Made by a program: the position numbers and the translations under genes. The notes under the pieces were generated by a model, which saw nothing but the letters and a program-made list of their open reading frames with translations, was not told the origin of the DNA and did not search any database. 64,000 bases of DNA from Thiocapsa rosea (GTDB lineage: Bacteria > Pseudomonadota > Gammaproteobacteria > Chromatiales > Chromatiaceae): positions 1,844,501-1,908,500 of the forward strand of contig NZ_RBXL01000001.1 of NCBI RefSeq assembly GCF_003634315.1. Direction: 5' to 3'. This document shows, one piece after another, positions 19,171 through 27,682 of this stretch (positions are counted from its first letter, which is position 1; each line of letters starts with the position of its first letter).

Positions 19171-20730
19171 ATGAAACTCTTCAAGATCCGCGGCGGCGTG
19201 CATCCGCATGACAACAAGCACCTCGCGGCCGGTCAGGCGATCGAGAATCTGCCGATGCCGGCGCTGTTGCATATTCCACTGCAACAGCACATCGGCGCGC
19301 CTGCCAAGCCGGCCGTGCAGCGTGGTCAGCAGGTGGCCAAGGGCGAGTTGCTTGCACTCAGCCAGGGCGCCATCTCGGCGCCGGTTCACGCGCCGACCTC
19401 GGGTCGGGTGATGGGGGTCGGCAGCTACCCGGCGCATCATGCCTCGGGGCTCTCGGTACGGACCGTGACCCTGAAGCCCGACGGCGAGGATCGTTGGTCC
19501 GACGAGATTCAAGGTGTTCCCGATCCCTTTGCACTCGCGCCCGAGGAGATCGCTGCGCGGGTCGCGGCGGCCGGCATCGTCGGGATGGGCGGGGCGACCT
19601 TCCCGTCCGCGGTGAAACTCAATCTGCGTACCCGCTACCGTCTGCACACCCTGGTGATCAACGGGGCTGAATGCGAGCCCTATCTGACCTGCGACGATCG
19701 GCTCATGCGCGAGCAAGCCGAGGAGGTCATCGACGGGATCCGCATCATGGCGCACGCCTTGGGGGTCGACCGGATCATCGTCGCCATCGAGAACAACAAG
19801 CCGGAGGCGCAGGCCGCGATGGCGCTGGCCGCCTCGATGGATCCGCGGATCCGCATCGCCCGTCTGCCGACGCGGTATCCGATGGGGTCCGAGAAACATC
19901 TGGTGCAGGCCCTGACCGGTCGCGAGACCCCGGCGCGCGGACTGACCGCCGACATCGGCGTGGTCGTGCACAACGGCGCCACCGCCTTCGCGGTCCACGA
20001 GGCGCTGCGCTTGGGTCGGCCGCTGGTCTCGCGCGTGGTGACCGTCAGCGGCGGTGCTGTCTCGCGCCCGGGTAACCTGCGCGTGCCTCTCGGAGCGCGT
20101 GTGCAGGATCTGCTCGAGCATTGCGGTGGATTCGCCCAGCAGCCGGCACAGCTGATCAGCGGCGGACCCATGATGGGCCAACCGCTGCCGAGCACGCGCG
20201 TCCCCATGGTGAAGGGCAGCAACGGCGTGTTGGCGCTCACGACGGCCGAGGTGGCGCGGCACGAGCCCATGCCCTGTATCCGCTGCGCGACCTGCGTACA
20301 GGCCTGTCCCTGCGGACTGGTCCCGCTCGACATGGCCGCCCACACGCGGGCAGGCGATCTGGACGGTGCCGTGAGCCTCGGCCTGATGGACTGCATCGGC
20401 TGCGGATCCTGCGCCTATGTCTGCCCGGCCCATATCCCGCTGGTGCAGTACTTCAACTATGCCAAGGGCGAGATGGCCGCGCGGGGGCGGGCCAAGCAGA
20501 AGATGACCGAGACCAAGCGGCTGGCCGCGCAGCGCACCGCCCGGATGGAGGCGATCAAGCAGGCCAAGCGCGAGGCGATGGCCAAGCGCAAGCGCGAGGC
20601 GGCGGCCAAAAAGGCTGCCGAGACAGCGGCAGCCGATGCCGCGGTCATGGCACCCGGTGCGGCAGCCGATGCCGCGGTCATGACACCCGGTGCGGCAGCC
20701 GAGCCGCCGGCTACGACGGCGGAGGCCTGA
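19171..20730 (+). CDS. rnfC: Rnf complex NADH/FMN subunit RnfC
   Basis: Peripheral subunit that carries the NAD(H) site, 519 residues. The N-terminal barrel-sandwich part (KLFKIRGGVHPHDNK) is followed by a Rossmann-like NADH/FMN region (GMGGATFPSAVKLN...GAECEPYLTCDDRLM) and two 4Fe-4S motifs (CIRCATCVQACP and CIGCGSCAYVCP). After residue about 435 comes a Lys/Ala-rich helical tail typical of gammaproteobacterial RnfC. The last 35 codons include a tandem duplication of about 33 bp (AADAAVMxPGA twice), so tail length may vary between strains. The stop is one base before rnfD. Confidence 0.95.
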   Translation: MKLFKIRGGVHPHDNKHLAAGQAIENLPMPALLHIPLQQHIGAPAKPAVQRGQQVAKGELLALSQGAISAPVHAPTSGRVMGVGSYPAHHASGLSVRTVTLKPDGEDRWSDEIQGVPDPFALAPEEIAARVAAAGIVGMGGATFPSAVKLNLRTRYRLHTLVINGAECEPYLTCDDRLMREQAEEVIDGIRIMAHALGVDRIIVAIENNKPEAQAAMALAASMDPRIRIARLPTRYPMGSEKHLVQALTGRETPARGLTADIGVVVHNGATAFAVHEALRLGRPLVSRVVTVSGGAVSRPGNLRVPLGARVQDLLEHCGGFAQQPAQLISGGPMMGQPLPSTRVPMVKGSNGVLALTTAEVARHEPMPCIRCATCVQACPCGLVPLDMAAHTRAGDLDGAVSLGLMDCIGCGSCAYVCPAHIPLVQYFNYAKGEMAARGRAKQKMTETKRLAAQRTARMEAIKQAKREAMAKRKREAAAKKAAETAAADAAVMAPGAAADAAVMTPGAAAEPPATTAEA

Positions 20731-20731
20731 G

Positions 20732-21823
20732 ATGCAGATCGAGACACCGGCCTCGAGCGCCGGCCCCTTCGCCCACGAACGCAGCAGCATTCAGCGCACC
20801 ATGGCCCTGGTGATGCTGGCGCTCTTGCCGGCGACCCTCTTCGGCTTCTGGCAGTTCGGCTGGCCGGCGATCTTTCTCTTCTTCGCCACGATCGGGACCG
20901 CGCTTCTTGCCGAGTCGGCTTGTCTGAAGCTCGCCGGCAAGCCCCAGCGCCTTTACCTGCTCGACGGCTCGGCACTGCTCGCAGCCTGGCTGCTTGCGGT
21001 GAGTCTGCCGCCCTGGGCACCCTGGTGGATCGGCGCGATCGGTGCGGTGATCGCGATTGTGGTCGCCAAGCACGTCTTCGGCGGACTGGGTCAAAACCTC
21101 TTTAATCCGGCGATGGTGGCGCGGGTGGCCCTGTTGATCTCCTTTCCCCTGGAGATGACCAACTATGTCCAGCCCATGCCGCTGTTTTCCGCCGATGCAC
21201 CGGGATTGATGCAGAGTGTAGGGATCAGTCTCGGTCAACCGGGCTTCGATGCCGTCTCGGGCGCGACCCTTCTCAGCCATGTCCGCACCGAGCTGAGTCA
21301 GGGCATGAGTCTGTCCGAGATCATCCCCGGCATCGCCCACCTGGTCTCGGGCGCCGTCGGGACCATCGCCGGCAGCATGGGCGAGACCTCGGCCCTGCTC
21401 ATCCTGCTCGGCGGGCTTTTCCTGCTCGCCAAGCGCGTCATCACCTGGCACACGCCGGTGGCCATGATCGGCAGCCTCGCGATCCTCGCCACCCTGATGA
21501 ATCTCTACGACCCCGAGCAATACGCCGGCGCCCTCTATCACATCGTCTCGGGTGCGACGCTGCTGGTGGCCTTCTTTATCGCGACCGACCCGGTCACCTC
21601 GCCCGTCTCCAAGATGGGCCAGATCCTCTTCGGGGCCGGCTGCGGGGTTCTCGTCTATGTCATCCGGACCTGGGCCGGCTACCCGGAGGGTGTGGCCTTC
21701 GCCATTCTCCTCATGAACGCCTGCACGCCGATGATCGACCATTATATTCGGCCGCGTATCTACGGCCGCGATCGCCGCGGCACGCCGATCGAATACGCCG
21801 ACAACGCCGAGATGCGCAAATGA
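20732..21823 (+). CDS. rnfD: Rnf complex flavin subunit RnfD
   Basis: Membrane subunit of 363 residues with about ten hydrophobic helices; related to NqrB. Covalent FMN is carried by a Thr in an SGAT motif, here in FDAVSGATLLSHV. A second SGAT occurs in HIVSGATLLVAF, but the first matches the family position. The ATG at 20732 follows the rnfC stop by one base, and the stop overlaps the rnfG start (ATGA), so rnfC, rnfD and rnfG are translationally coupled. Confidence 0.95.
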   Translation: MQIETPASSAGPFAHERSSIQRTMALVMLALLPATLFGFWQFGWPAIFLFFATIGTALLAESACLKLAGKPQRLYLLDGSALLAAWLLAVSLPPWAPWWIGAIGAVIAIVVAKHVFGGLGQNLFNPAMVARVALLISFPLEMTNYVQPMPLFSADAPGLMQSVGISLGQPGFDAVSGATLLSHVRTELSQGMSLSEIIPGIAHLVSGAVGTIAGSMGETSALLILLGGLFLLAKRVITWHTPVAMIGSLAILATLMNLYDPEQYAGALYHIVSGATLLVAFFIATDPVTSPVSKMGQILFGAGCGVLVYVIRTWAGYPEGVAFAILLMNACTPMIDHYIRPRIYGRDRRGTPIEYADNAEMRK

Positions 21824-22500
21824 CGACCGTCGCCCAACCCAGCTATCGAAAACGCATCGGCTACCAGGCGGGTCTGCTCGGGGGCTTCACCCTGATCGCC
21901 GCGGCTCTTCTGGTGATGGGCGATATCGCCACGCGCGACACCATCGCACTACGCAAGGCCGAGGATCTCAAGGCTTCACTCGCGCAGGTGATCCCGCCCG
22001 CAATCCACGACAACGACCTGCTGGCCGATCCGCTCACGCTGGAAGGTCCTGACGGCGCACCCCTGACCGTGTATCGCGCGCGAGAAGGCCTCCAGGTGAC
22101 GGGTGTCGCCTATCGGGTCACCGGTGTCGGCTATGCCGGAACGATCGAGCTGCTGCTCGGGCTCGACGCCGCCGGGACCGTCTTGGGGACACGGGTCCTC
22201 TCGCATGCGGAGACGCCCGGTCTCGGGGACAAGATGGAAGTCGCCAAAGGCGACTGGATCTTGGCCTTCGACGGGCTGAGTCTCGGCAATCCGCCGGCGG
22301 AGCGCTGGGCGGTGAAGAAGGACGGCGGCGACTTCGACCAGTTCACCGGGGCCACCATCACGCCGCGCGCGATCCTCGGGGCACTGCGCGGCGGACTGGA
22401 GTTTTTCGCCAAACACCGCGACACCCTAACCGCCTCCGCGGTCGTTCAGGTCGACACGCCGGACGCGGCGCGCACCCAAGCCCCTGTGCGGCAGCCCTGA
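21820..22500 (+). CDS. rnfG: Rnf complex flavin subunit RnfG
   Basis: 226-residue subunit with one N-terminal membrane helix (GLLGGFTLIAAALLVMG) and a periplasmic FMN-binding domain; related to NqrC. The covalent FMN attachment Thr lies in FDQFTGATITPRA near residue 176, matching the S/TGAT consensus. It overlaps rnfD by 4 nt. rnfE follows after 52 bp. Confidence 0.95.
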   Translation: MTTVAQPSYRKRIGYQAGLLGGFTLIAAALLVMGDIATRDTIALRKAEDLKASLAQVIPPAIHDNDLLADPLTLEGPDGAPLTVYRAREGLQVTGVAYRVTGVGYAGTIELLLGLDAAGTVLGTRVLSHAETPGLGDKMEVAKGDWILAFDGLSLGNPPAERWAVKKDGGDFDQFTGATITPRAILGALRGGLEFFAKHRDTLTASAVVQVDTPDAARTQAPVRQP

Positions 22501-22552
22501 GTCGGGCGTCGCGCCGTAGAGATCTTTTCGGGACAGATTGCATCGAGGCGAT

Positions 22553-23278
22553 ATGAGCACAGCGACAGCCACGGCGAAAGCCGCACCCACAGGCGAGAAG
22601 AACCGAACCCGATGGGGCCGGATCGCGCGCGACGGATTCTGGGACAACAACGTGGTCTTCGCCCAGTCGCTCGCCCTTTGCCCGCTGCTCGCCGTGACGG
22701 GTACGGCGACCAACGGGCTCGGGATGGGGCTCGCGACCACCGCGGTGATGGTGGCCTCCGGGCTGATCATCTCCACGTTGCGCGGCCTGATCACGCCCGA
22801 GGTGCGGATCCCGGTCTTCGTGCTGATCATTGCCGTCCTGGTCACCCTGGTGGACCTGGGGCTCAACGCCTGGCTGCACGATCTGCACAAGGTCCTGGGT
22901 CTCTTTATCCCCTTGATCGTGACCAACTGCGCGATCCTGGGCCGGGCCGAGTCCTTCGCCTCGCGCAATCCAGCGATGCCGGCGGCCTTCGACGGGCTGA
23001 TGATGGGCGTGGGCTTTACCTTCGTCCTGGTCGTGCTCGGTGCGATCCGCGAGATCATCGGCAGCGGGACGCTGTTCGCCAACGCCGAGCTGCTGCTCGG
23101 GGAAGGGATGGCCTTTCTGGAGCTGACCCTGATTCCGGAATACCGCGGTTTCCTGCTTGCGATCTTGCCGCCCGGCGGATTCCTGGCGCTCGGTTTCATG
23201 CTCGCCGGCAAGCGTCTGATCGACGCCCGAGTCGCCGCAATCAAGCAGCGCGCAACACCTGCCGCTGCGACCGCCTGA
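22553..23278 (+). CDS. rnfE: Rnf complex membrane subunit RnfE
   Basis: Membrane subunit of 241 residues, homologous to RnfA and NqrD, with about six helices. The conserved Cys of ALCPLLAVT and [11 protein letters not shown] are present. The ATG at 22553 has GAGG 5 nt upstream and gives the usual length plus a 25-residue polar N-terminal extension ([16 protein letters not shown]) not needed for the fold. The upstream codon at 22538 is less likely. Confidence 0.95.
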   Translation: MSTATATAKAAPTGEKNRTRWGRIARDGFWDNNVVFAQSLALCPLLAVTGTATNGLGMGLATTAVMVASGLIISTLRGLITPEVRIPVFVLIIAVLVTLVDLGLNAWLHDLHKVLGLFIPLIVTNCAILGRAESFASRNPAMPAAFDGLMMGVGFTFVLVVLGAIREIIGSGTLFANAELLLGEGMAFLELTLIPEYRGFLLAILPPGGFLALGFMLAGKRLIDARVAAIKQRATPAAATA

Positions 23279-23321
23279 GTCGTTTCACCGAACCTCGTCT
23301 GACGTTTTGAGGGTCTGATCC

Positions 23322-23603
23322 ATGCATGTCGGAGTTGCCTACGCGGATAAGTTCAAGCAGACCTGGCTGAAGCTCGATGTCCCGGACGGAAGCACCGCGC
23401 GCGATGCGATCGAGCGCTCGGGCCTGCTCGACCAGTTTCCCGAGATCGATCTGGCGGAAAACAAGGTCGGCATCTTCGGGCGGTTGATCAAGCTCGAGAC
23501 CCGTCTGAGCGATGGTGATCGGGTGGAGATCTACCGGCCGATTACGGCCGACCCGGAGACCGTCGAGCGACGCGACCAGGTCGGCGAGGGCGATGCCGAC
23601 TAA
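23322..23603 (+). CDS. rnfH: RnfH family protein
   Basis: Small 93-residue protein with a ubiquitin-like beta-grasp fold in the RnfH family (VGVAYADKFKQTWLKLDVPDGSTARDAIERSG...VGIFGRL...GDRVEIYRPITADP). It is encoded at the end of rnf operons and needed for full Rnf function or assembly in Rhodobacter; the biochemical role is not settled. Its stop codon TAA (23601-23603) is also the first three bases of a perfect 23-bp palindrome that may end the operon transcript. Confidence 0.92.
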   Translation: MHVGVAYADKFKQTWLKLDVPDGSTARDAIERSGLLDQFPEIDLAENKVGIFGRLIKLETRLSDGDRVEIYRPITADPETVERRDQVGEGDAD

Positions 23604-23623
23604 ACCGCGCCCGGCGCGGTTTA
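23601..23623. repeat. Minimal palindrome (repeat ends only)
   Basis: TAAACCGCGCC, one C, then GGCGCGGTTTA: a perfect palindrome made only of the two ends of an A-type repeat with the 60-bp interior missing. It could be an excision scar or a terminator stem; it begins with the rnfH stop codon. Confidence 0.85.
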
Positions 23624-23734
23624 AACACTGATCGTGCAGGCGGCTCGAGGTGGCCCGTTTGATTCGGTATCCGCCTTCTCGTAGCATCGTGTGCAGGTTT
23701 CTTACCCCGTCCGCCGCCACCTTCGGCCGGCAGA

Positions 23735-24382
23735 ATGGGTTCAACGCAGAGACGCGCGATGCTGTCTGGGCTGACACACTGGATCGAACGGCGACCGGCG
23801 CTGCATCGCGTCGCACTCCGTCTGTGGCGCCTCTTTCCGCCGAGACTGGCTGGCCTGCTCAAGCGTTTCATGGCCCGCGACTGGATCGTCGGCGCGGTCG
23901 GCGTTGTGCTGGATACGAGCCGGTCGCCGCCCGAGGTTCTCCTGATCGAGCACAGTTATCGCCGGCGTGGTGCCTGGGGCCTGCCGGGCGGGTCACTGGA
24001 AGCCATGCCGCAGCGTCCGCGCGACGCCAAGGACACCGGGCTGCCGGACGATGTGCTCGAGCGTACCATGGAGCGCGAGGTCGTCGAGGAGCTCGGCATC
24101 GATGTGACCGGGATCCACTTGCTGCGGGTCGATGCGATGCCGTTCATCGAGGAGGAGCCGGGGTCGAATCGGCTCGATTTCTATTTCGTCTGCCAGCCCG
24201 CGATGGGCTTCGAGGCGCTGCGTCGGCAGATCGATTCGGGTGCCTTTGTTGCACGCTCCCCCGAGGTGACGAGCGCCCGGCTGGTGCCGCTGAGCGAGCT
24301 CGAGCGCTACGATCTCTATTCCCCGCACGCCCGTCTCCTGCGGATCGATCTGCCGCGATTGCGTCCCGAGCTTGCCGCGTAA
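23735..24382 (+). CDS. NUDIX hydrolase with an enlarged Nudix box
   Basis: NUDIX-fold hydrolase of 215 residues, presumably cleaving a nucleoside diphosphate derivative; substrate unknown. The catalytic helix REVVEELGI is intact, preceded by WGLPGGSLEA. Between them is a stretch MPQRPRDAKDTGLPDDV that is about 13 residues longer than the normal GX5EX7 spacing, so the loop of the Nudix box is extended. The N-terminal 45 residues are basic and hydrophobic (LWRLFPPRLAGLLKRF) and may contact membrane. Start could be 23735 or the ATG at 23759; neither has a convincing Shine-Dalgarno. It stands between the rnf operon and convergent glycosyltransferase genes. Confidence 0.82.
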   Translation: MGSTQRRAMLSGLTHWIERRPALHRVALRLWRLFPPRLAGLLKRFMARDWIVGAVGVVLDTSRSPPEVLLIEHSYRRRGAWGLPGGSLEAMPQRPRDAKDTGLPDDVLERTMEREVVEELGIDVTGIHLLRVDAMPFIEEEPGSNRLDFYFVCQPAMGFEALRRQIDSGAFVARSPEVTSARLVPLSELERYDLYSPHARLLRIDLPRLRPELAA

Positions 24383-24433
24383 GTACGCGGATTGCCGGGT
24401 GCCCGTAGGCGGCTCGGTGCGGCGAGGTTGCCC

Positions 24434-25507
24434 TCAGCCTGCAAGCTCCCGATACAGGGCCAGATATTGATCCAGGATCGCATCGCGACTGAAGTCGCGC
24501 TGTACCCGGATATGGCCTCGCTCGGCGAGGCCCGACATGAGTGTCGGGTCGGACACGACCTCGCGAATCCCCTCGGCGAGCCCGGCCGCATCCGCGCAAG
24601 GCACGGTCCACCCGTCCTCGCCATGCCGCACGATCTCCCGCGCCCCCCGAAAGTTGGCGGTTACCAAGGGCTTGCGCCACGCCCAAGCCTCCAGGATGAC
24701 ATTGCCCATCGGCTCCTCGTCCAAGGACGGGAAGACGACGAGATCCGCCATCTGCAGATAGGGCGAGGGATCCTTCTGCCAGCCGGTCCAGAGGATACGC
24801 TTCTCCTGCCCGACCTCGATCGTCTGACGATGCAGCGCCGGCCCCAAGGGTCCGTCGCCGACGATGATCAGACGCAACGGTCGTCCATCGATCGTCTCCG
24901 GGAGCCGGGCCATGGCATCGACGAGGTGCCGGTGTCCCTTGAAGCCGACCAGCCTCCCCAAGGTGACCATCACCCACGCCTCGTCCGGAACGCCATGCCG
25001 AGCGCGTAGCTCGGCCACCTGCTCAGGCGCCACCGGATGCACCGGCTCGGCGAAGTTGTAGATGTGATGGACCCGATCGGCCGGCAGGCCGTTTTGGATC
25101 ATCCAATCGCAGAGCTGCTTGGTGTTGCCGATCCAGCCGTGGGCGTGGCGAAAAGGCCCGAGTGTGTAATAGCCGCCCAGCCGTGCGAGATGAATCGGTC
25201 CTTTCGGTAGGCTCAGGTGCGTGAGCCGTGTAGCCCGCCCCATATAGGTCTGGACGATGTCCGGTTGAACCCGGCCGATGGTGCGCGAGACGGCATCGCG
25301 CGAGAGCGGATCCCAGGTGGTGAGAAAGGGCAGGCGATGGACCTGGAGAGATCCGTAGGCGAGGGCGTCGAGCCCGCTGCCGCGGCGGATCGCCAAGTCG
25401 ACCGGGGCTCCGCGCTCGGCAAGCGCAAGACTGAAGCGGATCGCCCAGCGCTCGGCACCGCCGAGGGCCTTGCTGGCGACCATTTGGAGACTAGATGGAT
25501 CTGACAT
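24434..25507 (-). CDS. GT4-family glycosyltransferase
   Basis: Retaining glycosyltransferase with GT-B fold, 357 residues, likely acting on a lipid-linked or LPS glycan at the inner membrane. The N-terminal part has LQMVASKALGGAERW (Rossmann start with the GGAE motif). The C-terminal domain has VTLGRLVGFKGH, LIIVGDGPLGPALH and the nucleotide-sugar site SLDEEPMGNVILEAWAWRKPLV, where the second acidic residue of EX7E is conserved (E-P-M-G-N-V-I-L-E). I start at the ATG at 25507; the frame is open upstream without a plausible start. It lies 34 bp downstream of another GT4 gene on the same strand, as the last gene of a four-gene polysaccharide operon. Confidence 0.88.
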   Translation of the reverse strand: MSDPSSLQMVASKALGGAERWAIRFSLALAERGAPVDLAIRRGSGLDALAYGSLQVHRLPFLTTWDPLSRDAVSRTIGRVQPDIVQTYMGRATRLTHLSLPKGPIHLARLGGYYTLGPFRHAHGWIGNTKQLCDWMIQNGLPADRVHHIYNFAEPVHPVAPEQVAELRARHGVPDEAWVMVTLGRLVGFKGHRHLVDAMARLPETIDGRPLRLIIVGDGPLGPALHRQTIEVGQEKRILWTGWQKDPSPYLQMADLVVFPSLDEEPMGNVILEAWAWRKPLVTANFRGAREIVRHGEDGWTVPCADAAGLAEGIREVVSDPTLMSGLAERGHIRVQRDFSRDAILDQYLALYRELAG

Positions 25508-25541
25508 AGATAGCTGGAGTCGTTGGTCAAGTCGAAATCCG

Positions 25542-26648
25542 TCACCCCGGCTCGGAGCGCGGTGCCGCTTCACCCAATAGCTCGCGATAGACCGCGAGGT
25601 TGCCCTCCACCATCGCATCGATGGAGAACTCCCGCGCCATCAGGGCCTGTCCGCCTGCGCCGAGTCGTCGGCGACGCTCGGGGTCGGAGAGCAGGGCCTC
25701 GAGTGCGGCCCTCAGCGCCGCGATGTCGCCGGGAGGCACCAGAAGCCCGTTCTCGCCGTCGCGCACCGCCTCCGGGATGCCGCCGACGCGGCTCGCGACG
25801 ATCGGCACGCCCGCGCTGGCGGCTTGGAGCAAGGAGACGCCGAGCCCTTCCATGCGCGCCGGGTGAACAAGCAGATCCAGGCAGGGCATGATCTCGGCGA
25901 GATCGTCCCGGAAGCCGAGGAGCCGAACACGCCCGGTCAGGCCCTTCCGGTTGATCCGTGCTTCGAGCGCATCCGCGAGCGGCCCCTTCCCGAAGAAGCG
26001 CACCTGCAGGCCGGGGTAGCGATCCATCAACGGGGGCAGTGCCTCGACCAGATCGGCGTGCCCCTTGCGCTGAATCAGTTGGGCGACGACGCCGATCAGA
26101 AGCGCGTCCTCGGGCACCCCGAGCCGGGCGGCGATCGAGTCGCGCGCGCAGGGCCGGGCGTAGGCGGCATAGTCGACCGCGCTGCGCACGACCCGCAGCT
26201 TCGCGGCGGGGAGGTCCTCGGCAAGCAGCACATCGCCAATCCCCTCGGAGATGGCCACCACGCGGTCGAAGAGGCGGTACTTGAGCGCGACCAGCCAGCG
26301 CGGCTCGGGGTTGTCGACCCGGCGGGTGTGGATGACCGGCACACCGCTCAGGCGCGCCGCGATGCCGCCCATGACGTCGGCGCCGATGCGACTGTGCAGG
26401 TGTACCAGATCCGGTCGGCTCGCACGGATCAGGCGTCGCAGACGCATGACCATCGGCAGGTCCAGATCGCCGCGCATCCGAAGGCCATAGACCTGCGCAA
26501 CGGGCGCAGCGGCCTCGGCCAGGGCACATCCGGCGGGGCAGGCGAGCAGATTCTCATGACTGCGCGCGTCGAGTCCACGCAACAGGTGCAGCACCTGATA
26601 GGCCCCGCCGTAGAGATGGCGTCCGCCTTCGACATGGAGGATCCTCAC
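25542..26648 (-). CDS. GT4-family glycosyltransferase
   Basis: GT-B glycosyltransferase of 368 residues. It opens VRILHVEGGRHLYGGAYQVLHLLRGL, and the C-terminal domain contains IGVVAQLIQRKGHADLVEALP, VRFFGKGPLADALE and the donor site HPARMEGLGVSLLQAASAGVPIVASRVGGIPEAV. The start is the GTG at 26648 that overlaps the stop of the upstream heptosyltransferase-like gene (GTGA), so translation is coupled. The sequence LVHLHSRIGADVMGGIAA and the HTRRVDNP segment resemble LPS-type transferases of purple sulfur bacteria. Acceptor and donor sugars are unknown. Confidence 0.88.
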   Translation of the reverse strand: MRILHVEGGRHLYGGAYQVLHLLRGLDARSHENLLACPAGCALAEAAAPVAQVYGLRMRGDLDLPMVMRLRRLIRASRPDLVHLHSRIGADVMGGIAARLSGVPVIHTRRVDNPEPRWLVALKYRLFDRVVAISEGIGDVLLAEDLPAAKLRVVRSAVDYAAYARPCARDSIAARLGVPEDALLIGVVAQLIQRKGHADLVEALPPLMDRYPGLQVRFFGKGPLADALEARINRKGLTGRVRLLGFRDDLAEIMPCLDLLVHPARMEGLGVSLLQAASAGVPIVASRVGGIPEAVRDGENGLLVPPGDIAALRAALEALLSDPERRRRLGAGGQALMAREFSIDAMVEGNLAVYRELLGEAAPRSEPG

Positions 26649-27682
26649 GGCGCAGCCCCGAGCACGCCGCGGGCTGCGTCCAGGATCTCCTCGACCGTGA
26701 TCAGGCGCATGCAGGTGAAGGCACCGTCGCAGGTCGGGCGCCGTTTGCAGGGCGAGCAATCGAGCCTGTGATACAGCACCCGGGCGTTTCCGCGCGTGGT
26801 GTCGCGATAAGGACAGGTCGAGCCGAAGAGGAGCAGGCTCGGTGTGGCGAAGGCGATGCCCATATGGCCCAGACCGGTATCCACACCGATCAGGAGCGAG
26901 GCGCGCTCGATCAGGGCCGCGGCCTCGATGAGGCTGGTGCGGCCCGTTAGGTCGACCAAGGGGGTGTCGGCGGCATCGGCGATCCGTGTCGCCGCCTCGC
27001 GGTCCGCCGGACCGCCGAGCAGGACCGGCGTCAGGCCGAGATCCGCCTGGATGCGCGCCGCCAGCGGTGCCCAACGCTCCTCGATCCAGTGTTTTTGCGG
27101 ACGCGTCGTGAAGGGGCAGAGCACCGCATAGCCGTCGCTCAGATCATGCTCGGCGATGACCCGCTCTGCGAAGTCCGCCTCCGCCTCGCCGTAATACACG
27201 GCCATCGCGAAGTCATCCGCCGGCAGACCCAAGGTCTGTGCCAGATAGAGATACTCCGAGCCGATACGCCGGGGATCTCCGCCGCGCTGAACGGTGCGGG
27301 TCATCAGCCATTGGCTGCCCTCGCGCGAGCCCAGACCGATCCGCTCGCGAGCACCCGAGAGCCGGGTCAAGGCGCCGCTTTTCAGCAATCCCTGCAGATC
27401 GATGGCGAGGTCGAAGCGACGCTCGCGCAGAGTCGTCCGCAGCGCCGCAATCCCAGACATCAGCTCGCGCAGACGCCGCTCGCGCCACAGGCGTCGCCAG
27501 TGACGGAGCGGACAGACGATGACCTCGTCCAGATCCGGGTGTCGGTCCAGCAGCGAGCGATACTCGGGCTGTACCAGCCAGGCGATGTGCGCCTGCGGAT
27601 GGGCGCGTCGCAGGGCCGCGATCAGGGGCGAGGCGAAGACGATGTCGCCGATCGCGGAGAGCCTGACGATGAGGATCTTCAT
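26645..27682 (-). CDS. Glycosyltransferase family 9 (heptosyltransferase-like)
   Basis: 345-residue GT9 protein resembling heptosyltransferase I/WaaC. Key features: MKILIVRLSAIGDIVFASPLIAALR at the start, FDLAIDLQGLLKSG, FTTRPQKHWIEERW, and GVDTGLGHMGIAFATPSLLLFGST with the DTGLGHM donor-binding motif. A Cys cluster near the end (CSPCKRRPTCDGAFTCM) is found in many GT9 proteins. It likely adds heptose to the LPS inner core. The ATG at 27682 overlaps the stop of the O-antigen ligase gene (ATGA), and its own stop overlaps the next GTG. Confidence 0.9.
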   Translation of the reverse strand: MKILIVRLSAIGDIVFASPLIAALRRAHPQAHIAWLVQPEYRSLLDRHPDLDEVIVCPLRHWRRLWRERRLRELMSGIAALRTTLRERRFDLAIDLQGLLKSGALTRLSGARERIGLGSREGSQWLMTRTVQRGGDPRRIGSEYLYLAQTLGLPADDFAMAVYYGEAEADFAERVIAEHDLSDGYAVLCPFTTRPQKHWIEERWAPLAARIQADLGLTPVLLGGPADREAATRIADAADTPLVDLTGRTSLIEAAALIERASLLIGVDTGLGHMGIAFATPSLLLFGSTCPYRDTTRGNARVLYHRLDCSPCKRRPTCDGAFTCMRLITVEEILDAARGVLGAAP

